Position numbers and translations under genes: made by a program
In this document: positions 54,193 through 63,357 of the stretch, piece by piece
How positions within the stretch are numbered: the first letter of the stretch is position 1
How the letters are laid out: every line of letters begins with the position of its first letter
The notes under the pieces: generated by a model
Seen by the model: only the letters and a program-made list of their open reading frames with translations
What the model was told of the DNA's origin: nothing
Databases searched by the model: none
Assembly (NCBI GenBank): GCA_019636275.1
Contig: JAHBXY010000035.1
Span: 1 to 64,000, forward strand
Reading direction: 5' to 3'
Length of the DNA: 64,000 nucleotides
Source of the DNA: Planctomycetota bacterium
GTDB taxonomy: Bacteria > Planctomycetota > J058

Positions 54193-55281
54193 TCAGTAGC
54201 ACTGCATGATTCCGTTGGTGCGTTGACCGTCGAAGAACAGGTAGATGCTTCCCATGTCACCGAACATCAGGTCGCGGCGCTTGTGGAGTTCGCTGAGCGG
54301 GATGGGTGCGGCGACGTTGACGAACGGGTAGGCCTTGTCAGCTGCAGGCTGGATTGGCCCCAGGGTCCCCAGGAAGCGGCCTCCCGGCGACTCGTCTCCT
54401 TGGATCCACCGAGGTACGCCGCCGATCTTCGTCCCCTCCAAGACATCGAGCGTGTAGGGCATCTTGTGGTGCCGAAAGCGGTCGCCGTCGTCTGGGTAGT
54501 CGCTCGTCCGATGAATGACCCCGAAGACGGGTTCGATGAAGGGCTGCGTCGGCGGGATCTCCGCCGCCTGCACGAGGGGGTCCGCCTCGCCGATCCTGAC
54601 CCACTCGAACTCGAGGGGAGAGCAGTAGCTCGGCTCGTGGACGAAGATGAGGAGGACGTCGCCGGGCAAGTCACCCACCAGATCCTTCGAATCGGCGAAG
54701 CACAGCTGTCCGACGAAGACGAGGGGTTCGCCGGTGGGTCGACGTGGCCACGGCTTCCCTGCGGCCCGGTAAGGGAGCCCGCCCACCTTGGTCGACTCGC
54801 GCTTGGAAGGCTCCCCGGCGCTGAAGATGAAGACGTCCGTGGGGACCGACCGCTTGGGAGCGCCTCCGGCGAAGACCTCCTTCCGTAGCTGCTCGACGAC
54901 CGCCAGGTCATGCGGGCTCGTGATGATCTCGCTGCCCGGCGACATGAGCTTGATGTGCTTCTCCATCGCGGCTTGATCGCGATAGTCGGCCGGTCGCTGG
55001 CGAGCGCGTTCCTCGACGAACTCCCGGGCATTGGCGCGAAGCTGGTCCAGCGGGAACATCGAGATCCAGTGCGCGAGGTCGACGCGGTCGTGGACGGCCA
55101 TCGTTGTGCTCCTCGACGAGGTCGGCGCGGTGTCTCCTCGTCCGCTCGCGCCATGTCGCTGCTGACCAAGAAGCGCGATGCCCACGATCGCCAGCAGCGC
55201 GACGGTCATGACGAGTGCTCGGTGCCTCCAAGCTGCGCCTGGCACGTCGTCCGTTTCCGTCGCGCGGTCGAGGTCGGTCAT
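54193..55281 (-). CDS. DUF1963 (YwqG-like) protein with N-terminal membrane helix
   Basis: This 362-residue protein's ATG overlaps the Sir2 gene stop as ATGA. An N-terminal transmembrane helix (HRALVMTVALLAIVGIALL) leads to a DUF1963-type domain: TKVGGLPYRAAGKPWPR, PLVFVGQLCFADSKDL, LPGDVLLIFVHEP, and VPRWIQGDESPGG near the end. The function of DUF1963 is unknown. GC content is near 60%, well below the neighbours, and codon use is more AT-tolerant. This suggests recent transfer together with the Sir2 gene. Confidence 0.75.
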   Translation of the reverse strand: MTDLDRATETDDVPGAAWRHRALVMTVALLAIVGIALLGQQRHGASGRGDTAPTSSRSTTMAVHDRVDLAHWISMFPLDQLRANAREFVEERARQRPADYRDQAAMEKHIKLMSPGSEIITSPHDLAVVEQLRKEVFAGGAPKRSVPTDVFIFSAGEPSKRESTKVGGLPYRAAGKPWPRRPTGEPLVFVGQLCFADSKDLVGDLPGDVLLIFVHEPSYCSPLEFEWVRIGEADPLVQAAEIPPTQPFIEPVFGVIHRTSDYPDDGDRFRHHKMPYTLDVLEGTKIGGVPRWIQGDESPGGRFLGTLGPIQPAADKAYPFVNVAAPIPLSELHKRRDLMFGDMGSIYLFFDGQRTNGIMQCY

Positions 55282-56045
55282 GACCCGTCTATCGCTCCGA
55301 CCGACGCGTTGAGCCGCTCGAGCACCTCCACCGCTGGCGCTGCCAAGACCACCTCCATGAGCCACGCTGCCTTACGCGAGGGCTCGGGATTGATCTCCAC
55401 GACGAGCGTGCTCGGCGACTTGGCCATCTCGATGAGCTTGGCCGCGGGATCGACGACAGCGGTCGTGCCGATGACGAGCATGACGTCGCAGCGCTGGGCA
55501 GCCTGAGCGGCCCGCAGCATGCGGTCCAAGGGTAGCTGCTCGCCGAACCACACCTCGCCCGGGCGAAGGAGAGCACCGCAGTAGATGCAGGTCGGCGGCA
55601 TGCTGCGGTACTCGAGAGCGGTGTCGCGCCAGCGCCGCGGCGACTCGACGCAGGAGAAGGCGCAACCCACGTCCCAGATCGAGCCGTGCAACTCGATCAC
55701 CGAGATCGTCCCTGCCGCATCGTGCAGACCGTCAACGTTCTGCGTGAGGACGGTGAAACCCGGCAATCGCCGGCTCCAGTCGGCGATGATCTCGTGCGCT
55801 CGGTTCGGCGCGCAGCCCGCGATCTGCGCCTTGCGCTCCAGCGTCCACTCCCACACGAACCGCGGGTCGCGCCGGAACCCCTCGACGCTCGCCAGGTCCT
55901 CGGCGCGGTGGGTGTTCCAGAGACCCCCCTCGCCGCGGAAGGTCGGGACCCCGCTCGCGGCGGAGATACCCGCGCCGGTGAGCACGGTCGTCTTCCATGC
56001 CTCGCGAAGGCGTCGCGCGACCTCTTCGAGCGTCGCGTCGTCCAT
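55278..56045 (-). CDS. NAD-dependent deacylase, Sir2 family
   Basis: This is a 255-residue protein from ATG 56045. The sirtuin motifs are GAGISAASGVPTFRG (NAD loop, residues 24-38), TQNVDGLH (101-108), catalytic His-120, Zn ligands Cys-128/132 and Cys-153/156, and VIGTTAVVDPA. It is complete for a class III or U sirtuin (cobB-like). It removes acyl groups from lysines using NAD. No clear ribosome site. It sits 279 bases downstream of the tRNA-Gly terminator and is coupled to the DUF1963 gene; GC is low, as in its partner. Confidence 0.9.
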   Translation of the reverse strand: MDDATLEEVARRLREAWKTTVLTGAGISAASGVPTFRGEGGLWNTHRAEDLASVEGFRRDPRFVWEWTLERKAQIAGCAPNRAHEIIADWSRRLPGFTVLTQNVDGLHDAAGTISVIELHGSIWDVGCAFSCVESPRRWRDTALEYRSMPPTCIYCGALLRPGEVWFGEQLPLDRMLRAAQAAQRCDVMLVIGTTAVVDPAAKLIEMAKSPSTLVVEINPEPSRKAAWLMEVVLAAPAVEVLERLNASVGAIDGS

Positions 56046-56323
56046 TACGCCAATGTAACGGGCCCGGCATCGGCCAGCACGGCGCGGTCGTCGCGCCACG
56101 TGGCGCGCGGCGCGCCCACGTCGCGCGCGGGGCGCCGCGGACCGACGACCCCCAGTTCACCGAGCAGAGCGTCGCGCGCCGCTCTCCGCGGTAGTCGCCG
56201 CGGAGATTCGTCACGCTTCCTCACCGCCCCGAGCGCGCGCGTCCTCACCGCTCGCCTGGCGTCGTCCCGCGTGGTCCCGCCAATGGCGTTAGATATGGCT
56301 ACACGGCCCCGTTCGGAACGCAA
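56046..56323. other. Intergenic region between sir2 and the tRNA terminator
   Basis: No gene is seen. It contains a perfect 16-base palindrome (56092-56107, CGCGCCACGTGGCGCG) about 47 bases before sir2 and a hairpin 56184-56205 (CTCCGCGG, six-base loop, CCGCGGAG). In DNA this GC-rich, palindromes of 16 bases are expected several times in 64 kb by chance, so operator function is unproven. The sir2 promoter must lie here. Confidence 0.4.
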
Positions 56324-56347
56324 AGGGCCGCCCTCACGGGCGGCCCT
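56324..56347 (-). terminator. Intrinsic terminator of tRNA-Gly
   Basis: Read on the minus strand, AGGGCCGCCC, a four-base loop (GTGA) and GGGCGGCCCT form a perfect 10-base stem. It is followed by TTTGCGTT. It lies 75 bases after the tRNA 3' end, so it ends the tRNA transcript before sir2. Confidence 0.75.
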
Positions 56348-56421
56348 CCTCTGACCATCGGACGCGGTATCTGTCGATCAGCGCGTCGGTTGCGTCGGAC
56401 CTCGTGAGGCCCTTTCTCAGA

Positions 56422-56493
56422 AGCGGGTGATGAGACTCGAACTCACAACCCTCAGCTTGGGAAGCTGATGCTCTACCATTGAGCTACACCCGC
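56422..56493 (-). tRNA. tRNA-Gly (anticodon CCC)
   Basis: Seventy-two bases fold as a cloverleaf. The acceptor stem is GCGGGTG with CACCCGC, then D-arm GCTCAATGGTAGAGC, anticodon stem TCAGC/GCTGA with loop TTCCCAA giving CCC, and T-arm loop GTTCGAGTC. The CCA is not encoded. It reads the GGG codon. Confidence 0.93.
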
Positions 56494-56506
56494 AGAGCGA
56501 AGCCCG

Positions 56507-56535
56507 AGCCTACCAGAGCGCGCGTGGGACGGCAA
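56507..56535 (-). promoter_or_regulatory. Sigma-70-like promoter of tRNA-Gly
   Basis: On the minus strand TTGCCG (56535-56530) and TAGGCT (56512-56507) are 17 bases apart, matching the -35 and -10 spacing. Transcription would start about seven bases before the tRNA 5' end. Each hexamer keeps three or four consensus bases. Confidence 0.55.
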
Positions 56536-56572
56536 GCCACCGGCGGCGTGGGGAGCGGCTACGATCGGGCCG

Positions 56573-57268
56573 GTGACGACGGACGAGCGACTCAGGCGGC
56601 TGCACCGCGCGACGGCGGGGCTGGGGACCGACGCGGATCGGGCGAGGCTGCTGGTCGAGCGGGTCCGGGCGGGGGTCCTGAGCCCGGAGCGGGTGAGACT
56701 CGCGGCGGCGTTCGGCCACCGGGTGGCCTGCCTGGCCGTCGGAGGACGCGCGCCGGTCGAGGACGTCGGCGCGCTGGCCGACCTCGACCTCGGCCCCGAA
56801 GCACGCGCCCGGGTCGCCCTGGCCGCGGCGAGGGTGGCGCTGGCGGCGGCCGGCAAGGGCACCGACCTGGCCCGCGTCCACGCCGGACTCACCGAGTGGG
56901 TCCGGTCCGGAGGCCGCACACCGCCGCCGAGCGAGCCGCGCCGCAAGGTCCTGTGCGTCAAGTTCGGCAAGGGCGTGCCGGCGACCTACCGGAGCTGCTA
57001 CGCCGACGGCGAGAACCTGGCCCGATACCTGGCCCGCGTCGCGACCGAGGACGCCGAAGCCCGCGAAGACCTGCGCCGCGTCGCCAACGGCGCCCGCCGC
57101 TGGGCCACCGGCGAGGTCGCAGCCCTCGCCCGCGAACGCGGCGAGTGGACCGAGTGGTGGACCGAGGCCGGACCCGCCGCCACCCGGGCCGTCACCGACG
57201 CCGTCCGCCGTGAAGTCGTCCCCTGGGCCCTCGGCGAAGCCGACCCGCTCGCCCGACCCGACCGCTGA
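56573..57268 (+). CDS. Hypothetical protein
   Basis: This 231-residue protein starts at GTG with weak ribosome site. The N-terminal half is helical and Ala/Arg-rich (LRRLHRATAGLGTDADRARL, VRAGVLSPERVRLAAAFGHR, VACLAVGG). The C-terminal half has Trp-rich ERGEWTEWWTEAG and helices. I recognise no family with confidence. It lies between the divergent tRNA and the alpha-2-macroglobulin gene, 53 bases before it. Confidence 0.6.
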   Translation: MTTDERLRRLHRATAGLGTDADRARLLVERVRAGVLSPERVRLAAAFGHRVACLAVGGRAPVEDVGALADLDLGPEARARVALAAARVALAAAGKGTDLARVHAGLTEWVRSGGRTPPPSEPRRKVLCVKFGKGVPATYRSCYADGENLARYLARVATEDAEAREDLRRVANGARRWATGEVAALARERGEWTEWWTEAGPAATRAVTDAVRREVVPWALGEADPLARPDR

Positions 57269-57321
57269 CCCCCCAGATCACCCCCCGCGCTGTGTAACCT
57301 GCCGCCCTGCGGAGGTGACTC

Positions 57322-60300
57322 GTGCGCAACCCCTGGCCGCTCCTCTTGTCCCTGGCCCTGTGCGTCGGCTGCCCAGGAGGCGGAGGAGGAGGCGGCGGCG
57401 GAGGCGGTGGCGGCGAGCAGCCCGCGCCCCAGCCGCAGCCGCAGCCCGAGCCCGGCCGCGCGACGGTCGCGGCGCCGCTGGAGGAGGAGCCGGCGCCGTC
57501 GGGCCCGCCCTTCGTGCTCGGCGAGGCCACGGCGCCGGGTCAGGCGTGGGAGGCCACCCCGCAGGCGGACGCGAAGCCCCTCGACGACGCCGCCACCCAG
57601 GCGCTGCTCGACCGTCTGCCGGCGCTGGAGAAGGAGCCCGGGGCAGAGTTCGCGCGTCGCGAAGGGCCGCCGCCCCCGCCCCTCACCGGCGAGACGGTGC
57701 AGCAGCCGTTCCCGCCGCCGCCCGGCCCGCCGCCGGCGGAGGTCGCGCCGAGCGGGCCGCTCGAGGTCGTGCGCCACATGCCCGAGGGCGACGTGCCGCT
57801 GGCGCCGCACCTCTCGATCACGTTCTCGCACCCCATGATCCCCGTCGGCACCCTCGACGCCGTGGCGCAGGAGAAGGTCCCCGTGCGCCTCGTGCCGCAG
57901 CCCGCCGGCCGCTGGCGCTGGATCGGCACGCGGACCCTGCTGTTCGAGCCCGAGTCGCGCTTCCCCATGGCCACCGAGTTCACGGTCGAGGTCCCGGCCG
58001 GCGCCGCGGCCGCCGACGGGGCGACGCTGGCCGCGCCCGTCCGGTGGACGTTCCGCACGCCGCCGCCGAAGCTCGTCCACGGCTCGCCCCAGGGCGGCCC
58101 CGTGCGCCGCGACCCGACCTTCGTGGCCACCTTCGACCAGGAGATCGACCCGGCCGCCGTCCTCGCCGCCGCCGTCGTCCGCGCCGGCGACGCGACCGTG
58201 GTCGTGCGCGCGGCCACCGCCGCCGAGCTCGACGCCGTCGCGACGCAGCTCCAGCCCGGCCGCTCGGTCGCGTTCGTCGCCGAGGCGCCCCTACCCGCCG
58301 ACGCGACCGTCACCGTCACCTTCGGCCCGGGGACGCCGTCGGCCGAGGGCCCGCGCCGCACGACCGAGCCGGCCTCGTTCTCGCTGCGCACCTTCGGCCC
58401 GCTCCGCGTCACCGAGCACCGCTCCGGCTGGGGCCGCGGCGACTGCCCGCCCGGCGCGCCGTTCATGATCACGTTCTCGAACCCGATCGACGCCGACGCC
58501 CTGACCCCCGACATGATCACCCTCGCGCCGGAGGTGCCGGGCCTGCGCGTCACGGCCCACGGCAGCACCGTGCACCTCCAGGGCGCCACCGCCGCCAACA
58601 CGCGCTACGAGGCGACGCTCTCGCCGGCGCTCAAGGACGTCTTCGGTCAGACCCTCGGCGCCCCGGCCACGCTCGGGTTCGCCACGACCGCCCCCCACCC
58701 GGCGCTCGTCGGCCAGGCCGGCGACATGGTGATCCTCGACCCCGCCGGCAAGCCGCGCCTGACGTTCACCTCGATCTCCGTGAAGAAGCTGCGCGCGCGC
58801 GTCCACGCCGTCGACCCCGCCAAGGACTGGGCCGCCTACCAGGAGTGGCGCCGCGGCCTCTGGCGCGACGCCACGCCGCCCATGCCCGGCCGCAAGGTGA
58901 GCGACGTCGACGTGTCGGTGAAGGGCAGCCAGGAGGCCTGGGCCGAGACGACGGTCGACCTGTCGGCCGCCCTCAAGGACGGGCTCGGCCACGCCGTCGT
59001 GCTCGTCGAGCCGGTCGACTGGCCCGCCCGCGACTACGGCCGCCGCCCGCGCCTCGCCGCGTGGGTCCAGGGGACCCGCCTGGGTCTCGACGCGCAGCAC
59101 GACGCCACCCACCTGCTCGCCTGGGTCACGCAGCTCGCCGACGGCGCCCCCGCCGCCGGCGCGGAGGTGCGCCTCCTCCCCGCCGACGCCCGGGCCGAGG
59201 CCGGCGCCGACGGCGTCGCCCGGCTGACCCTCCCGCCGCCCGCGCGCTCCTCCTCCGACTGCGCCCTCCTGGCGACCCTCGGCGCCGACGTCGCGCTCCT
59301 CCCCGGCGACTGGAGCAGCCGCGACCCCGGCAGCGAGCTGCGCTGGTTCACCTTCGACGACCGCCACCTCTACCGCCCGGGGGAGCAGGTCCGCGTGAAG
59401 GGCTGGGTGCGCCACGTCGACCACCGCGTCGGCGGCGACGTGCGCCCCGCGCCGGCGAACCTCACGACCACCCGCTTCGTCGTCCGCGACGCGCGCTGGC
59501 AGGAGGTCACCAGGGGCGAGGCGCGCTTCGACCCGCTCGGCGGCTTCGACCTCGCCTTCACCCTCCCCGACACCGTCAACGTCGGTCAGGCCGTCGTCGA
59601 GTTCGACCGCGGGCACCACCACGCCTTCCAGATCGCCGAGTTCCGCCGGCCCGAGTTCGAGGTCACCGTCTCCCCGGCCGGCGCCGGCCCGGCGCTGGCG
59701 ACCGAGGACGCCGTCTTCACCGCCGCCGCCGCCTACTTCGCGGGCGGCGCCCTCCCGGGCGCGAAGGTCACCTGGCGCGCGACGGCGCGCCCGACCCACT
59801 TCACCCCGCCCAACCGGCGCGACTTCCTCTTCGGCGAGCACGTCCCGTGGTGGCTCCGCGGCTGGTCCGACGCCGGCGACATCGAAGACCACCCCCGTCG
59901 GGGCCGCCGCCTGCCTGGCCGCCCCTCGGCGTCCCAGGACGTGGCCACCCTCGCGGGGACGACCGACGCGCAGGGCAAGCACCACCTGCGGGTGACGCTC
60001 AACCGCCTCGCGCGCCCGCTGGCGATCACCGCCGAGGCCACCGTCCAGGACGTCAACCGCCAGGCCTTCGCCGGCGTGAGCACCGTCCTGGCCCACCCGG
60101 CCGCCGAGTACGTGGGCGTGCGCCCGCGGCGCCCCTTCTTCCGCCAGGGCGACCCGCTAGCGCTCGACCTGCTCGTCGTCGGCCTCGACGGCGTGGCCGT
60201 CGCCGGCCGCGCCGTCCACGTCGAGCTCGCCCGCCTCGAGTGGGACTGGGACCACCGCGGGCTGCGCGAGAAGGTCGTCGAGCGGCACGCCTACGCGCTC

Positions 60301-63300
60301 ACCTCGGCCACGGACCCGGTCTCGCTGGAGCACGCGCGCCCCGCCGGCGGCACGTGGCGGATCACCGCCCGCGCCCGCGACGCGGCCGGCCGCGTCGCAC
60401 GCACCACCACCCAGCTCTGGGTCGCCGGCGGCGCCGCGCCCGCCACGCGCGAGGTCGAGGAGGCCAAGGTCACCCTCGTCCCCGATCGCGAGACCTACGC
60501 CCACGGCGACACGGCCGAGGTGCTGGTCGTCGCCCCGTTCGCGCCGGCCGAGGCGCTCGTGACCCTGCGCCGCTCGGGCCTCGTGCGCCACGAGCGGCTG
60601 CGCCTCGAGACGACCACGCACGTCCTCGAGGTGCCGATCGACGACGCCCTCGTCCCCGACGTCACCCTGCACCTGGCCCTCGTCGGCGCGGCGCCGCGCG
60701 AGGACGCCCCGGGCGCCACGCGCCCCGCCTTCGCCGCCGGGCAGGTGACGCTCTCGGTCCCGCCGCGCCGCCGCACGCTCGCCCTCGAGGTCGCCCCCGC
60801 CCGGCGCGACCTGGAGCCCGGCGGCACGACGGCGGTCGACCTCGTCGTCCGCGATCACGCGGGCGAGCCCGTCCGCGACGCCGAGGTGTGCCTCGCCGTC
60901 GTCGACGAGGCCGTCCTCATGCTCGCCGGCCACGCGATCCCCGACCCACTGGGCGTGTTCTACGCCCCCCGCGGCCCCGGCGCCGGCGACGCGCGCGCCC
61001 GGCGCTTCCTGCGCCTGCAGGCGCCGGACCTCGCCGCCGCCGCGGAGGAGGCCAAGGCGCTCGGCGCCGAGGCGATGGACGGCGCCCCGCCGCCGGGCGC
61101 CGCCATGCGCGCGCGCGCCGGCGCGCCTGGCGGCGTGGGCGGCGGCGGCGACGCCGCCCCGCCGATCGCCCTGCGCAAGGACCTGAGTCCGATCGCCCAC
61201 TGGTCGCCCCGCGTGCGCACCGACGGCGCCGGTCGGGCGAAGGTCGACCTGAAGCTGCCCGACTCGCTCACGCGCTGGCGCCTCGTCGCCGTCGCCGCCG
61301 CCGGCGACGCCAGCTTCGGCGCCCGCGAGGAGACCGTCACGGCCCGCCTGCCGCTCATGGTCCGCCCGTCGGCGCCGCGCTTCCTCAACTTCGGCGACCG
61401 CTTCGAGCTGCCGGTCGTCGTCCAGAACCAGACCGACGCGCCGCTCGAGGTCGACGTGGCCGTGCGCGCCTCGAACCTGGCCCTCACCGCGGGCCAGGGC
61501 CGCCGCCTGACGATCCCCGCCCGCGACCGCCGCGAGGTGCGCTTCCCCGCCGCCGCCGATCGCGCCGGCCGCGCGCGCCTGCAGGTCGTGGCCGCGGTCA
61601 CGGCAACGCCCGCGACGGCCGACGCGCAGGAGCTGACGCTCCCCGTCTGGACGCCGGCCACGTCCGAGGCCTTCGCCACCTACGGCGTCGTGGACGAGGG
61701 GGCCATGGCCCAGCCGATCGCTCCGCCCACGGACGCCTGGCCCGAGTTCGGCGGCCTCGAGGTCACGACCTCGTCGACGCAGCTCCAGGCGCTCACCGAC
61801 GCCGTGATCTACCTCGTCGAGTACCCCTTCGGCTGCGCCGAGCAGGTCGCCTCGCGCGTGCTGGCCCTCGTGGCCGTGCGCGACGTCCTGCAGGCCTTCG
61901 CCGCCCCGCAGCTCCCGTCCGAGGCGCGCCTCGCCGAGGCCGTCGCCGCCGACCTCGGGCGCCTGCGCGAGCTGCAGCACCCGTCGGACGGCGGCTGGGG
62001 CTTCTGGCGCGCGGACGAGCCGAGCTGGCCGTACCTGTCGCTCCACGTGCTCCACGCGCTCGCCCGCGCCAAGGAGAAGGGCTACCCGGTCGAGCCGGGC
62101 ATGCTCCGCCGGGCGCACGACTACGCGCGGCAGGTCGAGAAGCGGATCCCGTCCTACTACTCCGTCGAGTCGCGCCGCGCCCTGATCGCCTACGCGCTCC
62201 ACGTCCGCGCCCGCCTGGGCGACGCCGACCCGGCGCGCGCCCGCTCGCTCCTGCGCGAGAGCGGCGGCGTGGCGGCCGTGGGCCAGGGCCTCTCGTTCGA
62301 GGCCGCCGGCTGGATCTACCCGCTCTTGCGCCAGGGCGCGCCCGACGAGGCGAAGGCGCTCCGCCGCCACCTCGGCAACCGCGTCGTCGAGACGGCCGGC
62401 GCGGCGCACTTCGTCACCGGCTACACCGACGGCGCGCACGTGCTCCTCCACTCGGCGCACCGCGTCGACGGCGTGCTCCTCGAGGCGCTCCTCGACGACC
62501 CGGCCGAGGTCGCGGGCGACCTCGCGCCCAAGCTCGTGCAGGGCCTCCTCGGCCACCGGCGGCGCGGTCGCTGGACGAACACGCAGGAGAACGCCTTCGT
62601 GCTCCTGGCCCTCGACGCCTACTTCCGCGCGGCCGAGAAGGTCACGCCCGACTTCGTCGCCCGCGCCTGGCTGGGCGAGGCCTTCGCCGGCGAGCACGCC
62701 TTCCGCGGCCGCACGACCGAGCGCGCGCGGATCGACGTGCCCATGGCGACGCTCCAGACCTTCGCCGCCGACGGCGCGCCGCCGCGCCTGACGCTCGCCA
62801 AGGACGGGCCGGGCCGCCTCTACTACCGCGTCGGCCTGCGCTACGCGCCGCGCGACCTGGCCCTGGCGCCGCTCGACGCCGGGTTCTCGGTCGAGCGCCG
62901 CTACGAGGCGGTCGACGACGCGGGCGACGTGCGCCGCGACCCGGACGGCACCTGGCGGATCAAGGCCGGCGCGCGCGTCCGCGTGCACCTGACGATGATC
63001 GCCCAGGCGCGCCGTCACCACGTGGCCCTCGTCGACCCGCTCCCGGCCGGCCTCGAGCCGCTCGACCCGGCCCTGCGCGCGACCGGCGCCCTCTCCGCCG
63101 AGGCCGTGACCGCGCAGCCCGGCCCCGGCTGCGGCTGGTGGTGGTGGACGCGCACCTGGTACGAGCACTCGGGCCTGCGCGACGAGCGCGCCGAGGCGTT
63201 CACGTCGCTCCTGTGGGAGGGCGTGCACACGTTCAGCTACTCGGCGCGCGCCACGACGCCCGGGACCTTCGTCGCCCCGCCGGCCAAGGCGGAGGAAATG

Positions 63301-63354
63301 TACGCCCCGGAGACCTTCGGCCGCAGCGGGAGCGACCGCGTGGTCGTGGAGTGA
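57322..63354 (+). CDS. Alpha-2-macroglobulin-like lipoprotein
   Basis: This 2010-residue protein starts at GTG, preceded by CGGAGGTGACTC. The N-terminus PWPLLLSLALCVGCPGGGGG gives a lipobox Cys-17 followed by a Gly run and a Gln/Pro linker. A2M features: MG-type beta domains through the first 900 residues (RPGEQVRVKGWVRHVDHRVG), a bait-like low-complexity stretch near residues 1255-1285, and the ANK-like W-rich LTRWRLVAVAAAGD. The thioester GCAEQ has Cys about residue 1505, followed by the alpha-helical thioester domain (DGGWGFWRADEPSWPYLSLH). It should trap proteases at the outer membrane; PBP1C, its common partner, is not next to it. Confidence 0.93.
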   Translation: MRNPWPLLLSLALCVGCPGGGGGGGGGGGGGEQPAPQPQPQPEPGRATVAAPLEEEPAPSGPPFVLGEATAPGQAWEATPQADAKPLDDAATQALLDRLPALEKEPGAEFARREGPPPPPLTGETVQQPFPPPPGPPPAEVAPSGPLEVVRHMPEGDVPLAPHLSITFSHPMIPVGTLDAVAQEKVPVRLVPQPAGRWRWIGTRTLLFEPESRFPMATEFTVEVPAGAAAADGATLAAPVRWTFRTPPPKLVHGSPQGGPVRRDPTFVATFDQEIDPAAVLAAAVVRAGDATVVVRAATAAELDAVATQLQPGRSVAFVAEAPLPADATVTVTFGPGTPSAEGPRRTTEPASFSLRTFGPLRVTEHRSGWGRGDCPPGAPFMITFSNPIDADALTPDMITLAPEVPGLRVTAHGSTVHLQGATAANTRYEATLSPALKDVFGQTLGAPATLGFATTAPHPALVGQAGDMVILDPAGKPRLTFTSISVKKLRARVHAVDPAKDWAAYQEWRRGLWRDATPPMPGRKVSDVDVSVKGSQEAWAETTVDLSAALKDGLGHAVVLVEPVDWPARDYGRRPRLAAWVQGTRLGLDAQHDATHLLAWVTQLADGAPAAGAEVRLLPADARAEAGADGVARLTLPPPARSSSDCALLATLGADVALLPGDWSSRDPGSELRWFTFDDRHLYRPGEQVRVKGWVRHVDHRVGGDVRPAPANLTTTRFVVRDARWQEVTRGEARFDPLGGFDLAFTLPDTVNVGQAVVEFDRGHHHAFQIAEFRRPEFEVTVSPAGAGPALATEDAVFTAAAAYFAGGALPGAKVTWRATARPTHFTPPNRRDFLFGEHVPWWLRGWSDAGDIEDHPRRGRRLPGRPSASQDVATLAGTTDAQGKHHLRVTLNRLARPLAITAEATVQDVNRQAFAGVSTVLAHPAAEYVGVRPRRPFFRQGDPLALDLLVVGLDGVAVAGRAVHVELARLEWDWDHRGLREKVVERHAYALTSATDPVSLEHARPAGGTWRITARARDAAGRVARTTTQLWVAGGAAPATREVEEAKVTLVPDRETYAHGDTAEVLVVAPFAPAEALVTLRRSGLVRHERLRLETTTHVLEVPIDDALVPDVTLHLALVGAAPREDAPGATRPAFAAGQVTLSVPPRRRTLALEVAPARRDLEPGGTTAVDLVVRDHAGEPVRDAEVCLAVVDEAVLMLAGHAIPDPLGVFYAPRGPGAGDARARRFLRLQAPDLAAAAEEAKALGAEAMDGAPPPGAAMRARAGAPGGVGGGGDAAPPIALRKDLSPIAHWSPRVRTDGAGRAKVDLKLPDSLTRWRLVAVAAAGDASFGAREETVTARLPLMVRPSAPRFLNFGDRFELPVVVQNQTDAPLEVDVAVRASNLALTAGQGRRLTIPARDRREVRFPAAADRAGRARLQVVAAVTATPATADAQELTLPVWTPATSEAFATYGVVDEGAMAQPIAPPTDAWPEFGGLEVTTSSTQLQALTDAVIYLVEYPFGCAEQVASRVLALVAVRDVLQAFAAPQLPSEARLAEAVAADLGRLRELQHPSDGGWGFWRADEPSWPYLSLHVLHALARAKEKGYPVEPGMLRRAHDYARQVEKRIPSYYSVESRRALIAYALHVRARLGDADPARARSLLRESGGVAAVGQGLSFEAAGWIYPLLRQGAPDEAKALRRHLGNRVVETAGAAHFVTGYTDGAHVLLHSAHRVDGVLLEALLDDPAEVAGDLAPKLVQGLLGHRRRGRWTNTQENAFVLLALDAYFRAAEKVTPDFVARAWLGEAFAGEHAFRGRTTERARIDVPMATLQTFAADGAPPRLTLAKDGPGRLYYRVGLRYAPRDLALAPLDAGFSVERRYEAVDDAGDVRRDPDGTWRIKAGARVRVHLTMIAQARRHHVALVDPLPAGLEPLDPALRATGALSAEAVTAQPGPGCGWWWWTRTWYEHSGLRDERAEAFTSLLWEGVHTFSYSARATTPGTFVAPPAKAEEMYAPETFGRSGSDRVVVE

Positions 63355-63357
63355 GGC

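Noticed and set aside
54193..56045. Sir2/DUF1963 as an antiphage defence system
   Set aside because: The Sir2 protein keeps the zinc cysteines and catalytic His of deacylases and lacks the fusions known for SIR2 defence proteins; no evidence beyond composition.
56092..56107. Perfect 16-base palindrome upstream of sir2 as an operator
   Set aside because: By rough estimate several such palindromes are expected in 64 kb of DNA this GC-rich, so it is listed only inside the intergenic entry.
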